DNA from: Azophilus sp965221755
GTDB taxonomy: Bacteria; Pseudomonadota; Gammaproteobacteria; Pseudomonadales; Azotimanducaceae
Direction: 5' to 3'
NCBI GenBank assembly: GCA_965221755.1
Contig: OZ244921.1
Location: 682,001-746,000 of the forward strand
DNA length: 64,000 nucleotides
In this document: in pieces, positions 1 to 9,500 of the stretch
How the letters are laid out: the number at the start of each line of letters is the position of its first letter
How positions within the stretch are numbered: position 1 is the first letter of the stretch
Program-made: the position numbers and the translations under genes
The notes under the pieces: model-generated
The model's database searches: none
What the model saw: only the letters and a program-made list of their open reading frames with translations
Told to the model about the DNA's origin: nothing

Positions 1-2383
1 AGGAGACAGCCGCATTCAGGTTTTCCCGTGAGCCCACGCGCCCGACATCCAAGTTCAGCAAGTTGGTCTCGACCTCGTCCACCCAATCGTACTTGGTGTA
101 AAGTTCAAGGGTTCCCGGCCCCAGCGGCACGGTGAACGTGCCACCAACGCCAATCGTGAATTCCGGGGCGTTGCGCGGAATAAGATGCGAAGCATCCTCC
201 ACGACTGAACCGACAAGCCCATCGTCGTTGGGGTTCAGGTCCGTCTCGAATTGATCGTACTCGGCATCGAGCCATCCGAAGGAAGCGAACAGGTTCAGGT
301 ACTCGTTGGCCAACCACTGCGCCTCAGCCTCAATGCCTTGATAAGTGGCGGTTGCTACGTTGTCGAACACCGTGGCCACGGTGTTGGTGCTGGCGTCGAA
401 CTGAACGGACTGCTCCTGCTTGTCCTCAAAGTCGTTGAAGAAGTACGCGACGTTGAGCTGCACCCGGTTGTCGAACAGCTGGCTTTTCATGCCCGCTTCG
501 TATGAGTTGGCGAATTCCGGGTCGTACTGGTCACGCTCGAAGTCCGCAACATTCTGGTTCACCCCAAAGAAGCCGCCGGAGTGGAATCCTTCGGAATAGG
601 ACGCATAGAACAGGACATCATCGGTGAACTGGTAGGACAGGCCGATTTTGGGGGAAACCTCGGTCCACTTGTTGTCCAGCACGGCCCAATCCGGGAAGTT
701 CCTGATGCGCTGGCGAGCCACTGGCGATAGGTAAGCTTGGCCAGCCATGAAGTCCTTCTTCTCCTCCGTCCATCTCAGGCCGGCCGTTAGCGTCCAATCT
801 TCTGCAATCACATACTCCGCCTGCGCGAAGAACGCGATTGATTCGGTCTCCTGGGCCTCGAAAAGCCGCTGGGTCAGGTCACCGCCATACCCAGCCAATC
901 CCGCGCCGCTGTCGCACCATACGTTGCCAAACTCCGCATCCCCGCCCGCGCCGCGCGCGTAGCAGGCCTCCAGCGGGGTGGCGTAGGCGGCTCGGATAGC
1001 CAGCCGCGCTTCATATCTTGCGAGAGCGGCCGGGGTGTCGTTCGGCGGCGCTGGCGGCGCAAGGGGCAGCCACACGTTGTTGCCAAGGTCCCTGGCGCTG
1101 AGCGACTCGACGAACTTCCAGAACTCGCCCCCCGTCACCCAATCCTGCTCGAACTCGCTTTTCCAGTAGTAGCCGCCCATGACCAGCGACAGCTTGTCGA
1201 AGGACGCTTCAACGCGCAGTTCCTGGCTGAACTGGTCATAGTCGTTGAGGCGCTCGATGGTGATGTGATTGCTCTCGGTCCCGTCAAAATCGTACTTCCG
1301 ATCCTCGACTCCATCGCGAAACCCGGTTACTGAAGCAATGCGAATGTTGTCCGAAACGTCATAGTTCATGTGCAGCGTATAGGCATCCACGTCGGTCTCG
1401 CCTGGATTGGGCAAATCCGCAGTCGAGTTTTTGGGAATGTCGAGGCTGGTGCGGCAAGGGACGTCCGAATCCCAAAGCGGCGACAAGCCGGACGCGAACA
1501 GGGTGCAGGAGAGAAAGCCGCTGGACAGATCCTGCTGCCGCGGGTCGCTCGGTTGCTGCGCCACGCCGGGCGCCAAGTTGTAGTTGCCCAGGTAGGCGCC
1601 GAGTTCGCTCTCATCAGCAAACTTCTCCATGGTGAACAACGCCTCGATACGATCGTTCGGGGTGAAAAGCAGCGTCATCCCATAGTTTTCGTAGTCGGTC
1701 TTGGGCACCCGCCTTTCCACAGTGGCGTTATCCAGGAAGCCGTCGTTGTTGATGCTGGTGAAGAACAGCTTGCCAGCCAGCCGGTCATCAACGAGGGGCG
1801 CGTTCAGGACGCCGCGAAACTCCCGTTGGTCCCACTTGCCCGCGGTGACCTTGAACTTGCCGCCCACCTCGCCGGTCGGACGGCTGCGGATGACGTTGAC
1901 CACGCCGCCCACGGTGTTCTTGCCGAACAATGTGCCCTGCGGTCCCCTGAGAATCTCGACCCGCTCGAGGTCAAAGTTCTCCAGCAACTGGCCACCCAGC
2001 GTACCGAGATAGATGCCATCGATCATCACCGCAACGGGCGAGTCGAACGAGTTGTCATCCGTTCGAGTCGGGCTGATGCCGCGAATGGTGATGGAGGCCG
2101 CGTTGTTGCGCGACCGGTCGTTGTCGATGCGCACGTTCGGAGCGAAGCCGTTGAGGTCGGTCAAGTCCCGAATCGTTGACCGAGTCAGTTCCTGTGAGAG
2201 CGCGGTGATCGCCACCGGCACTTCCTGCGCCGACTCCTCACGTTTGCGGGCGGTAACGATCACCTCCTCAATGACCAGCCCCGATTCAGCCGCGACCACT
2301 GATGTGGCGATGCCGAGGTTCAGCAGCGCCGCTGCCGCCACAGGTGCGATGCCGACCACGGCAACAAGTGCTTTGGTTCTCAC
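1..2383 (-). CDS. TonB-dependent receptor (3' end cut by window edge)
   Basis: Outer-membrane active transporter that would import a siderophore, vitamin or other scarce ligand using TonB energy; the substrate cannot be told from sequence. The frame is open from a GTG at 2383 to the left edge (794 codons), so the last barrel strands are missing. GTG is chosen because GGGGAGG lies just upstream and a hydrophobic signal peptide ending near VVAAES follows. A TonB-box-like segment (IEEVIVTARKREE) is followed by a plug domain with the typical LRGPQGTLFGKNTVGG motif near residue 135, then alternating barrel strands. A good sigma70-type promoter lies about 70 bp upstream. No regulator or partner gene is adjacent. 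Family assignment is secure. Confidence 0.93.
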   Translation of the reverse strand, partial: MRTKALVAVVGIAPVAAAALLNLGIATSVVAAESGLVIEEVIVTARKREESAQEVPVAITALSQELTRSTIRDLTDLNGFAPNVRIDNDRSRNNAASITIRGISPTRTDDNSFDSPVAVMIDGIYLGTLGGQLLENFDLERVEILRGPQGTLFGKNTVGGVVNVIRSRPTGEVGGKFKVTAGKWDQREFRGVLNAPLVDDRLAGKLFFTSINNDGFLDNATVERRVPKTDYENYGMTLLFTPNDRIEALFTMEKFADESELGAYLGNYNLAPGVAQQPSDPRQQDLSSGFLSCTLFASGLSPLWDSDVPCRTSLDIPKNSTADLPNPGETDVDAYTLHMNYDVSDNIRIASVTGFRDGVEDRKYDFDGTESNHITIERLNDYDQFSQELRVEASFDKLSLVMGGYYWKSEFEQDWVTGGEFWKFVESLSARDLGNNVWLPLAPPAPPNDTPAALARYEARLAIRAAYATPLEACYARGAGGDAEFGNVWCDSGAGLAGYGGDLTQRLFEAQETESIAFFAQAEYVIAEDWTLTAGLRWTEEKKDFMAGQAYLSPVARQRIRNFPDWAVLDNKWTEVSPKIGLSYQFTDDVLFYASYSEGFHSGGFFGVNQNVADFERDQYDPEFANSYEAGMKSQLFDNRVQLNVAYFFNDFEDKQEQSVQFDASTNTVATVFDNVATATYQGIEAEAQWLANEYLNLFASFGWLDAEYDQFETDLNPNDDGLVGSVVEDASHLIPRNAPEFTIGVGGTFTVPLGPGTLELYTKYDWVDEVETNLLNLDVGRVGSRENLNAAVS

Positions 2384-2454
2384 GGATTCCTCCCCTTGAA
2401 TCTGATTGGACCGGCTTGACGACGGCTCCCTACCCGCCGCTTCCGGTGCAGCGC

Positions 2455-2482
2455 ACTATATCGGGGCTTTCGTGCCAGTCAA
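2455..2482 (-). promoter_or_regulatory. Probable sigma70 promoter of the TonB receptor gene
   Basis: On the minus strand TTGACT (2482-2477) is followed after 16 nt by TATAGT (2460-2455). The start codon is about 70 nt downstream. Both hexamers match the consensus at five of six positions. Confidence 0.55.
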
Positions 2483-2852
2483 CCAAGGGCTTCGAATCGG
2501 ACCCTGCCCAAGCTACCCAGGCAACAACAAACCCACCCCCGAGCCATCCCGTTCCCGCCATCGTGTGCAACGCGAAAAGCAGATTTCACTCCAGAATCCG
2601 AGTTCGAAGCCAATCACCGGGATTTCGTTTCATTGGCCTGTCCAATGCGCCTAAAATCGAGCCAACATCTTGCCAGCGCCCAATTCAGGAGTCACGCCAT
2701 GCGGCAGCCATGCCCGCCGACCCCTTTGGCCAGCCTTTGGCTAGCAACAACGCTTTGCGGCGTCCGAGGGCCTAACGTCCTCGCTCCGGGTCGTGACGCC
2801 ACTTCCAAGCGAGCTCCCGGAGCGACGGCGTGACGCTTTCAAGCCGGACTCG

Positions 2853-2877
2853 GTTGGGAGCCATCCTCCATCCCAAC
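2853..2877. promoter_or_regulatory. Inverted repeat upstream of the RND operon, possible operator
   Basis: GTTGGGA (2853-2859) and TCCCAAC (2871-2877) form a perfect 7-bp inverted repeat with an 11-nt spacer, 36 bp before the adaptor start. Position and size suit a repressor operator of the kind that controls efflux pumps, but no regulator gene is adjacent. A transcript hairpin is the alternative. Confidence 0.3.
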
Positions 2878-2912
2878 GGCGTCGCGCCCTCCTCTTGAAT
2901 TGGGGTGGTTCA

Positions 2913-4025
2913 GTGCAAGGACGGCCACTCGTCATGACGCTGGCTCTCTTCGCAGCCGCTTGCTCGCCCGTCGAAGAGCAGGCGGAGGCGCGGAGCGCTG
3001 CGCCCGCGGAAGGCCAAAACCCCGCCGCCGCGCTGCACACGCCGGTGCAGGTGCGCGTCGCCACTGTGCGGAGCGCTGAACTGCGCCGGCAGGCGTCCTT
3101 GCCGGGGGTCGTCGAAGCCTTCCGCAAGGCGGTGGTGGCGGCCGAGGTGGACGCCCGCGTGGCCACCCGCTCGGTGGAGCCGGGCGATCCGGTCCGCGCG
3201 GGGCAGCCCCTGGTGCTGCTTGACGATGAGCGCCCCCGCATCGCCCGCGACCGAGCTGCGGCCGAAGCGCGCCGCAGCAGGGCCAACGCCGCCCAAGCGG
3301 ACAGCGAGTTGGTTCGCGGCCGGGATCTGTTCGCCCGCCAATTCATCAGCGAGGACCGCTTGGACGCCCTGCGCTTCGCCGTGCGGCGCAACCGGGCGCA
3401 AGCGGTGGCGGCCAAGGCGCAACTGGAAGCGGCGCAACGGGCCTTGGCCGACGCCACGGTTCGGGCGCCCTTCGCCGGCACCGCCGAGCGCATTCACGTT
3501 CAGGTTGGCGACTACGTCAAGCGCGGCGACGCGGTCGCCACGGTGGCGGACTTTTCGCGGGCTCGGGTGCGGGCCGGCGTCACCGCCGGCGAGGCAAGCC
3601 GCCTAGCCGGGGCACAAACCGCCGAACTGGCCTTGGACGCCCTCGGCGGGCGCCGGTTGAGCGGCAGAATCCAAAGCGTCGCCCGTCTCAGCGAACCGGA
3701 CTCGGGTACCTACCCGGTGGAGATTTGGGTGGAGGATCCGCAAGGCGTCCTGCGCGAGGGCATGGTGGCCACGGTGCACGCACGCTACGCGGCGGTGGAC
3801 AGACCGGCGTCCGTGCCCGCTGAGGCGGTGTTCAGACGCGGCGGGGCCATGCACGTGTTCGTGGTCGAGAGCCGCCGGGCGCGCCTGCGTCCGGTGCGGA
3901 CCGGACGAACCGGCGACGGCCAGGTCGAGATCATCGACGGGCTGGCCGCCGGCGAAACCGTCGTGGTTGACGGCCAGTTCGCGCTGCGTGACGGCGCCCA
4001 AGTCACCGTCGTGAGCGGGAGCTGA
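2913..4025 (+). CDS. RND efflux periplasmic adaptor, lipoprotein (HlyD/MFP family)
   Basis: Membrane-fusion subunit that would link the inner-membrane pump encoded next door to an outer-membrane channel. About 370 residues. GTG 2913 is preferred over upstream in-frame starts because GGGGTGG lies 5 bp before it and it yields a short lipoprotein signal with lipobox LFAAAC (Cys at about residue 17). A lipoyl/barrel-sandwich half (VVAAEVDARV...VRAGQPLVLLDD) is followed by an alpha-helical hairpin rich in Ala and Arg, the second lipoyl half (VRAPFAGTAERI), a beta-barrel and a membrane-proximal domain. The stop is 5 bp before the pump gene, so the two are one operon. No outer-membrane TolC-type gene follows, so the pump presumably uses one encoded elsewhere. 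Confidence 0.9.
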   Translation: MQGRPLVMTLALFAAACSPVEEQAEARSAAPAEGQNPAAALHTPVQVRVATVRSAELRRQASLPGVVEAFRKAVVAAEVDARVATRSVEPGDPVRAGQPLVLLDDERPRIARDRAAAEARRSRANAAQADSELVRGRDLFARQFISEDRLDALRFAVRRNRAQAVAAKAQLEAAQRALADATVRAPFAGTAERIHVQVGDYVKRGDAVATVADFSRARVRAGVTAGEASRLAGAQTAELALDALGGRRLSGRIQSVARLSEPDSGTYPVEIWVEDPQGVLREGMVATVHARYAAVDRPASVPAEAVFRRGGAMHVFVVESRRARLRPVRTGRTGDGQVEIIDGLAAGETVVVDGQFALRDGAQVTVVSGS

Positions 4026-4030
4026 CGGCG

Positions 4031-7000
4031 TTGGAGGCTCTGCTCCGCTTCTTCATCGAACGGCATCTGCTGGTCAACGTCATCGCCGCCGGCCTGGTCG
4101 TGATGGGCTATCTATCGGCAACCGGCATACCCCGGGAGTTCATCCCCACGGTGGAGACGCCGATTTTCTGGCTCACCGCCATGCTGCCCGGCGGCGCCGC
4201 CCAGGACGTGGAGGCGAAGGTGACCATTCCGATCGAGGAGGCCCTCGAGGAAGTGGAGGGCATTGACGAGTTCACCACCGTCATCGCCGACAACACCTCG
4301 TTCACCACCATCGAACTCCATGACGACTACGGCAAGGCGCAGACCGAGGCCGCCGAAACCGACCTGCGCGCGGCCTTGGAGGCGATTACGGACTTTCCGA
4401 ACGAGATGGAGGACGAGCCGGTCCTCAAGCAGTTCAACCCCGCCCGCATGACGGTGCTGGAGATCGCCTTGGAAGGCCCGGAACGGGCCCTTGCGCAAAC
4501 GGCCAGGAAGGTCGAGGAGCGCTTGGAACGCCTGCCGCTCATCGCCAGCGTCCACCCGGTGGGCCTGCCGGATCCGGAAGTGCGGGTGCTGGTCGATCCG
4601 GTGCGCGCCAAGGAGCACGGCATCACCCTCACCGACGTGATCGCCGCCGTCCGCAACCGCAACGTCTCCAGCACCGGCGGCATGCTGGAAAGCCCGGATG
4701 AGCGGCGGCAGGTGGTCATGTGGAGCCGCTTCGATGAGCCGGAGGAGGTCGGCGAGGCGATCCTGCGCTTCGATGCCCAAGGCGGCGCCCTGCGCATCGC
4801 CGACATCGCCCGCATCGAATCGGGCCGCGAGGACACCGGCATGATCGCCCACACCAACGGACGGCGCGGCGTCACCTTGCTGGTCCAAAAGCGCGAGACG
4901 GCCGACATCGTGGACGCGGTTGGGCAGGTGCGGGCCGAGGTGGCGGCAATGGAGGTTGCCGAGGGCGTCCGCTTGACGCTGACCAACGACGAGTCGGAGA
5001 TCGTTGGCAACCGCCTGCAGTTGATGGCCACCAATGGCCTGATCGGGCTGGCGCTGGTGACGGCAGTGCTGTTCACCTTCGTTCGGCCCGGCCCCGCGGT
5101 CTGGATCATCATCGGCATCCCGATCGTTTTTCTCGCCGCCTTGATCCTGTTTCCGGCGTTCGGCATGACCATGAACATGATGGCGTTGACGGGCTTGGTG
5201 ATCGTGCTGGGCATGGTGGTGGATGACGCCGTGGTGGTGTCCGAGCGCATCGTCGTCAAGCAGGCCCAAGGCTTGGAACCTGGCGCCGCGGCCTTGGCCG
5301 GCGCCAAGGAGATGCTGGCGCCGGTCACCGCTGCGGCGCTGACCACCGTGCTCGCCTTCGCGCCCTTGGCGGCCATCGGCGGGATGCCGGGCAAGATCGT
5401 GTGGCAGATTCCCATGGTGGTCATCATCGTGCTGGCGTTCTCCCTCTTTGAGTCGTTCCTGATCCTGCCCGCCCACATGTCAACGCTCAAATCCGGCGCC
5501 GGGCTGCAAAGCCGCCGCTTCGTGCGCGCCCTTGAGGCCCGCTACCGCAGGGCGCTCGCCTGGGTGCTGGCGCACCGGGCGGTGACGCTGATCGCCGCCT
5601 TTGCCGCGTTCGCCGCAATCATGGGGATCATCCGTCCGCTGGTGCCCTTCACGCTCTTTCCCCAGGACGACGCCGAGCGGCTGTTCATCAAGGTCACCAC
5701 GCCGCCTGGCATGGCCTTGGAACGCACGGAGGCCATCACCGCCGATCTGCAGCGGCAACTGCTTAAGATCGCCGCCAGCGACGTGGAGGCGGTGACCGCC
5801 CGCATCGGCCACCAAAACACCAGATCGCTGGACAAGGCCTTTGGCGATGCGGACAACGAGGCGCTGATCATCACGCAGTTCAAGCGCTTCGGACGCAGCC
5901 ACACCAACGCTGAATGGATCGAGCTGATCCCGCCGCGGCTGCGGGTGCCGGCCGGCGTGGACCTGGTCTATCAGTCCGAATACTTTGGGCCGCCCACGGA
6001 CCAGCCGGTGACGGTGCACGTGCTGTCCAACGATGACGCCATCCGCCGCGGCGCCGCCTTCGAGATCGAAAGCCATCTGCGCAGCGCGCCGGGAGTCATC
6101 GAAGTGGAGGTGGACGAACGGCCCGGCACGCCGCAACTGCAGTTGAACCTCAACTACGAAAAGCTGGCCCGGCTGGGCTTGAGCGCCCAGGACGTGGGCA
6201 CCACGCTGGCGGCCGCCTTCCACGGCATCAAGGCCAGCGAGCACCGCGACCTCGACGACACCACCGAAATCCGGGTGCAGTTTGACCCAGGCGCGCGGCT
6301 CGACCTCGAAGCGCTGCTGGAGACGCCCGTGCGGGCCGCTTCAGGCCAGCTGACGCGCCTGCGCGACGTGGTGGAGCCGATGCAGCTGCCGGCGGTGACG
6401 CGCATCCACCACCGGGACGGCTTTCGCTCCGCCACCGTGCGCGCCAGTTTTTCCCAGGACAGCGGGCTGACGGCCTTAAGTTTCGCCCAGCAATTGGAAC
6501 GGGAGCTGTTTCCCCGGTTTGCGGGCCTGCCCGACCTCTACGTGTTCAACGGCGGCGAGGCCGAAGCCACCCAGAAGACCACGGCCGGCGTCGCCGTGGC
6601 GGCGGCATTGGCGGTGGCGGGGATCGGCATCGTCATCTGGCTGATGTTGGGGTCGCTGCTTGAGGCCCTGTTCGTGATGCTGGTGATCCCCTTCGCCATC
6701 GCCGGGGTGTTTCTCACTTTCTTCGTGCATGGCAAGCCGATGAGCCTGTTCGCCATGATGGGCGCGGTGGGGCTGGCCGGCGTGGTGGTCAACGCCTCGA
6801 TCGTGATGGTGGACTCCATCCATCGCCGCGTCCGCGCGAGCAACGGCAACGGCGACCGCAACAGCCAAGTCATCGAGGCGGTCGCCGAGCGGCTGCGCCC
6901 CATCTTGGTGACCACCCTGACCACCTTGGGCGGCGTCCTGCCCACCGCCTACGGCATCGGCGGCTACGACCCCATCGTCAGCGTCATCTCGCTGGCGATC

Positions 7001-7120
7001 GGCTGGGGCCTGGCCATCTCCACCTTGGTGACGCTGTTCGTGGTGCCCGTGCTGTACTCATTGGCGGGCGACTTGCGCCGTGCGGTTCGCTTGCAGGGGA
7101 TCGCTCCTGTGCGGGCTTAA
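4031..7120 (+). CDS. RND efflux transporter permease (AcrB/HAE family)
   Basis: Proton-driven inner-membrane pump, 1029 residues, the usual family length. The start is TTG 4031, with GGGAG about 8 nt upstream inside the end of the adaptor gene. TM1 is at the N-terminus, followed by a large periplasmic porter loop, the TM2-TM6 bundle (from about residue 335), a second periplasmic loop and a TM8-TM12 bundle. The TM4 motif GMVVDDAVVVSER (about residue 395) carries the paired aspartates of the proton relay. Substrate unknown. The last codons and the stop lie in the beginning of a dispersed repeat (7111 onward), so the repeat appears to have supplied the C-terminal tail. Confidence 0.95.
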   Translation: MEALLRFFIERHLLVNVIAAGLVVMGYLSATGIPREFIPTVETPIFWLTAMLPGGAAQDVEAKVTIPIEEALEEVEGIDEFTTVIADNTSFTTIELHDDYGKAQTEAAETDLRAALEAITDFPNEMEDEPVLKQFNPARMTVLEIALEGPERALAQTARKVEERLERLPLIASVHPVGLPDPEVRVLVDPVRAKEHGITLTDVIAAVRNRNVSSTGGMLESPDERRQVVMWSRFDEPEEVGEAILRFDAQGGALRIADIARIESGREDTGMIAHTNGRRGVTLLVQKRETADIVDAVGQVRAEVAAMEVAEGVRLTLTNDESEIVGNRLQLMATNGLIGLALVTAVLFTFVRPGPAVWIIIGIPIVFLAALILFPAFGMTMNMMALTGLVIVLGMVVDDAVVVSERIVVKQAQGLEPGAAALAGAKEMLAPVTAAALTTVLAFAPLAAIGGMPGKIVWQIPMVVIIVLAFSLFESFLILPAHMSTLKSGAGLQSRRFVRALEARYRRALAWVLAHRAVTLIAAFAAFAAIMGIIRPLVPFTLFPQDDAERLFIKVTTPPGMALERTEAITADLQRQLLKIAASDVEAVTARIGHQNTRSLDKAFGDADNEALIITQFKRFGRSHTNAEWIELIPPRLRVPAGVDLVYQSEYFGPPTDQPVTVHVLSNDDAIRRGAAFEIESHLRSAPGVIEVEVDERPGTPQLQLNLNYEKLARLGLSAQDVGTTLAAAFHGIKASEHRDLDDTTEIRVQFDPGARLDLEALLETPVRAASGQLTRLRDVVEPMQLPAVTRIHHRDGFRSATVRASFSQDSGLTALSFAQQLERELFPRFAGLPDLYVFNGGEAEATQKTTAGVAVAAALAVAGIGIVIWLMLGSLLEALFVMLVIPFAIAGVFLTFFVHGKPMSLFAMMGAVGLAGVVVNASIVMVDSIHRRVRASNGNGDRNSQVIEAVAERLRPILVTTLTTLGGVLPTAYGIGGYDPIVSVISLAIGWGLAISTLVTLFVVPVLYSLAGDLRRAVRLQGIAPVRA

Positions 7121-7200
7121 GAAACATCTCGGAACCTGACCCACGCAAAAGGTGCGGAGTTTCGCGTCAGCGAAACTCCATCCGCGACCGTCAGGTCGCG
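7111..7200 (+). repeat. Composite intergenic element, copy A (tag, palindrome, variable hairpin)
   Basis: Tag 7111-7148 (GCGGGCTTAAGAAACAT, then CGGAACCTGACCCACGCAA); palindrome GGAGTTTCGC (7156-7165) / GCGAAACTCC (7170-7179); copy-specific hairpin CGCGACC (7183-7189) GTCA GGTCGCG (7194-7200). This is the most complete copy. The stop codon of the RND pump is in the tag. Confidence 0.8.
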
Positions 7201-7271
7201 CCTCCTCGTTTTTCCGGCCGCAACGTGCTTACATGGGGCCTCCCAAATCGAACCCGCACGGAGGACAGAGG

Positions 7272-7682
7272 ATGATCAGCAGTGGACCGATCGAGGACCG
7301 ACTCGCCATCCGCGAACTCGTGGAATCCTACAACGATGCCGTCATGCGCTTCGACGGCGATGCTTGGCAAGCCAACTGGCGCGACGACGCCACCTGGTCC
7401 CTGCCCGGCGCCGGCGACATCACCGGCAAGGCCAATATCCTCCCCGTTTGGCAAGGGGCGATGGCGGGCTTCTCCTTTGTCGGCTTCTTCGCCTCGGCGG
7501 GGCCGATCGTCGTTGACGGCGATACCGCCCACGGCACCTGGTACCAGCAGGAGGAGCTGCACGACAAGGAAGGCGGCAAGCGCTTGGTCGTCGGCCGCTA
7601 CGAGGACGACTACGTCAAGGTGGATGGCCGCTGGTACTTCCAGAAGCGTGCGTACGACATCCTGAAAGCGGAGGAAAGCTAG
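7272..7682 (+). CDS. SnoaL/NTF2-like domain protein
   Basis: Small cytoplasmic protein of 136 residues with an NTF2-like cone fold inferred from its pattern. The N-terminal helix motif IEDRLAIRELVESYNDAV is followed by a strand with WRDDATWSLPG and by C-terminal strands ending WYFQKRAYD. Members of this superfamily are cyclases, isomerases, hydroxylase subunits or ligand binders, so no reaction can be assigned. The start ATG 7272 follows GGAGGACAGAGG. It stands alone between the RND operon and a convergent GST gene. Confidence 0.75.
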   Translation: MISSGPIEDRLAIRELVESYNDAVMRFDGDAWQANWRDDATWSLPGAGDITGKANILPVWQGAMAGFSFVGFFASAGPIVVDGDTAHGTWYQQEELHDKEGGKRLVVGRYEDDYVKVDGRWYFQKRAYDILKAEES

Positions 7683-7744
7683 CGGGCCTTCGGTGCGTTC
7701 GAGTTCCGCGTTCGCGGCACTCATGACGGCGCAACCCCCGGGGC

Positions 7745-8377
7745 CTACCAGCGAAGCACGCTTTGCGCGGCGGGGCGGGCGCGGTAGCGCTCGTCCCAAT
7801 CGCGCAGCCGCTGGCGTTCGCCGAACAGGTCGGCCTCCACGAAGCGCATGAACTGCAGCGACGCCTGCAGGGTGCAGTCGGCGATGGAGGCGCGCTCACC
7901 CAGAAGCAGGGGTCGGCCATCCGAGAGCAGGCTCTCCAAGTAGTCCAACGGCAATTGCAGGCTCTGCTCCATGCGCGCGGCCAGCTCCGGATTGGGCGGG
8001 CGCCCCAAGGGGGAGTTCTTGGCATGGCCGTACTGCCCCATGGCGCTGGCCACCTTGAGGTCGATGATGCGCTCCAGATCCCGGGCCTTGCCGCGCTCCT
8101 CGGGGCTGACGCCCAGCAGGCCGCCCTCGGGGAAGCGGTCCTCCAAGTACTCGATGATGGCCAACGACTCCACGAGGTGGCCGCCGGCATCCAGTTCGAG
8201 CGTCGGCACGGTGCCGAAGGGATTTCTGGCCAAGTGGGCGGGCTCCTTGTGGCGTCCCTTGACCGTGTTCACCACAATCTGCTCAATGCCCATGTCCAAG
8301 CCGAGTTCGGCGCGCTCGGCAATGTAGAGCATGACCTTGGTCGGGTTGGGCGCCAGCGGCACCATGTAGAGTTTCAT
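7745..8377 (-). CDS. Glutathione S-transferase family protein
   Basis: Cytosolic GST-fold protein of 210 residues, the usual length. The N-terminal thioredoxin-like domain (residues 1-80) contains NPFGTVPTLEL with the conserved cis-proline and the following E-S pair (LVESLAIIEYLEDRFP) that contacts the glutathione gamma-glutamyl group. The all-helical C-terminal domain contains the N-capping-type segment ASIADCTLQASLQF. Its ATG overlaps the stop of the upstream LLM oxidoreductase gene, so the two are translationally coupled. This suggests a joint role in small-molecule or xenobiotic turnover. Conjugation versus isomerisation cannot be decided. Confidence 0.88.
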   Translation of the reverse strand: MKLYMVPLAPNPTKVMLYIAERAELGLDMGIEQIVVNTVKGRHKEPAHLARNPFGTVPTLELDAGGHLVESLAIIEYLEDRFPEGGLLGVSPEERGKARDLERIIDLKVASAMGQYGHAKNSPLGRPPNPELAARMEQSLQLPLDYLESLLSDGRPLLLGERASIADCTLQASLQFMRFVEADLFGERQRLRDWDERYRARPAAQSVLRW

Positions 8378-9411
8378 GCGATGTCCTCCGTCAGGTCGGC
8401 GATTTGCTCCAGCAGTTCAAAGCGGGCGCTGCCGAGCGGCGCGCCGTCCAAGCCGAGCTTCAAGGTGGTCACGCCCACGTCTCGGTAGCGGCGCAGGCGT
8501 TCGCGCACCATCTCGGCGGTGCCAAGCGCCTGAAACGCCGTCACCATGGCGTCCGGCACCCGCTCGGCGGCCTCGGCGCGCCGACCGGCCAGCCACAGGG
8601 ACTGAACGGCCCGGGCCTCCTCGTCATAGCCCGCCCGTCGATAGGCGTCGTTGTAGAAGTTGGTGGTGGCCGACCCCATGCCGCCCAGGTTGAAGGCGAC
8701 GCCCCGCTTGCGGCGCTGAATCATGGCCTCGACGTCGTCGCCGATCTCCACCCGCGCCGAAACGCACAGATTAAGTTCGGACATCGGCCTGCCGACTCGG
8801 TTCGCGCCTTCGCGGATGAAGTCGAGATGGGCCTCGGGATGATCCGGCGAGAACGAGGTGCCGAGCCAGCCGTTGGCCGCCGCTCCCGTGTAGCGGAGCG
8901 CGTTCGGGCCGAGGGTGGCCAAGTAGATCGGCACCTCGGCCGGCTCGTGGGCGATGCGCAGCGCCTTGCCCTCGCCATCCGGCAAGGGCAGTTGAAAGAC
9001 CTTGCCTTGGTAGCTCACCTGCTCGCCGGCGAAGATCAGGCGGCAAATCTCCACGGTCTCCCTGAGCCGGGTCAGGGGCGCGCGGTAGGCCACCCCGTGC
9101 AGCCCTTCCACCACTTGGGGACCGCTGGCGCCCAAGCCGAGCGCAAACCGCCCGCCGGTGAGATCGTGCAGGGTCAGCGCGGTCATGGCCGTCATGGCCG
9201 GCGCGCGGGCGGTGACCTGCATGATGCCGGTGGCCAGCCGGATGCGCCGGGTCCTGGCCGCCAGGTAGGCCAACGGCGTCGCCGCGTCGCTCCACCAAGC
9301 CTCCGCCGAAAACGCCAGCGCCACGCCCAGCCGTTCCGCGTGGCGCACCCAATCCGTCAGCAGGGCCAGGTTGTCGGGCCGCGCGGCGCCGATCTCGATG
9401 GCGAGCCGCAT
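8374..9411 (-). CDS. LLM-class (luciferase-like) flavin/F420-dependent oxidoreductase
   Basis: TIM-barrel oxidoreductase of about 345 residues related to bacterial luciferase and F420-dependent enzymes. Seen: RLAIEIGAARPDNLALLTDW at the N-terminus, ARTRRIRLATGIMQV, the family signature LTGGRFALGLGASGPQV, and WLGTSFSPDHPEAHLDFIREGA. ATG 9411 is preferred to the in-frame GTG at 9429 because it gives the conserved MRLAIEIG start, with GGTGG upstream. The stop overlaps the GST start by four bases (ATGA). Substrate and cofactor (FMN or F420) are not determinable. A second, different LLM enzyme lies at 24710. Confidence 0.85.
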   Translation of the reverse strand: MRLAIEIGAARPDNLALLTDWVRHAERLGVALAFSAEAWWSDAATPLAYLAARTRRIRLATGIMQVTARAPAMTAMTALTLHDLTGGRFALGLGASGPQVVEGLHGVAYRAPLTRLRETVEICRLIFAGEQVSYQGKVFQLPLPDGEGKALRIAHEPAEVPIYLATLGPNALRYTGAAANGWLGTSFSPDHPEAHLDFIREGANRVGRPMSELNLCVSARVEIGDDVEAMIQRRKRGVAFNLGGMGSATTNFYNDAYRRAGYDEEARAVQSLWLAGRRAEAAERVPDAMVTAFQALGTAEMVRERLRRYRDVGVTTLKLGLDGAPLGSARFELLEQIADLTEDIA

Positions 9412-9500
9412 CAGGCCTATCCACCGCACCCGCGCCGATCAGCCGAGCGGCCTTGCCTATCGATCAGGGGCATCGGCGTCGATTGACCGGACACTGGCCG

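Larger units (their letters stand above)
2384..2912. other. Divergent intergenic region
   Basis: This 529-bp gap separates the TonB receptor (leftward) from the RND operon (rightward). It holds the receptor promoter and an inverted repeat in front of the adaptor gene. Short open frames here have no ribosome site or recognisable product. Nothing else was seen. Confidence 0.6.
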
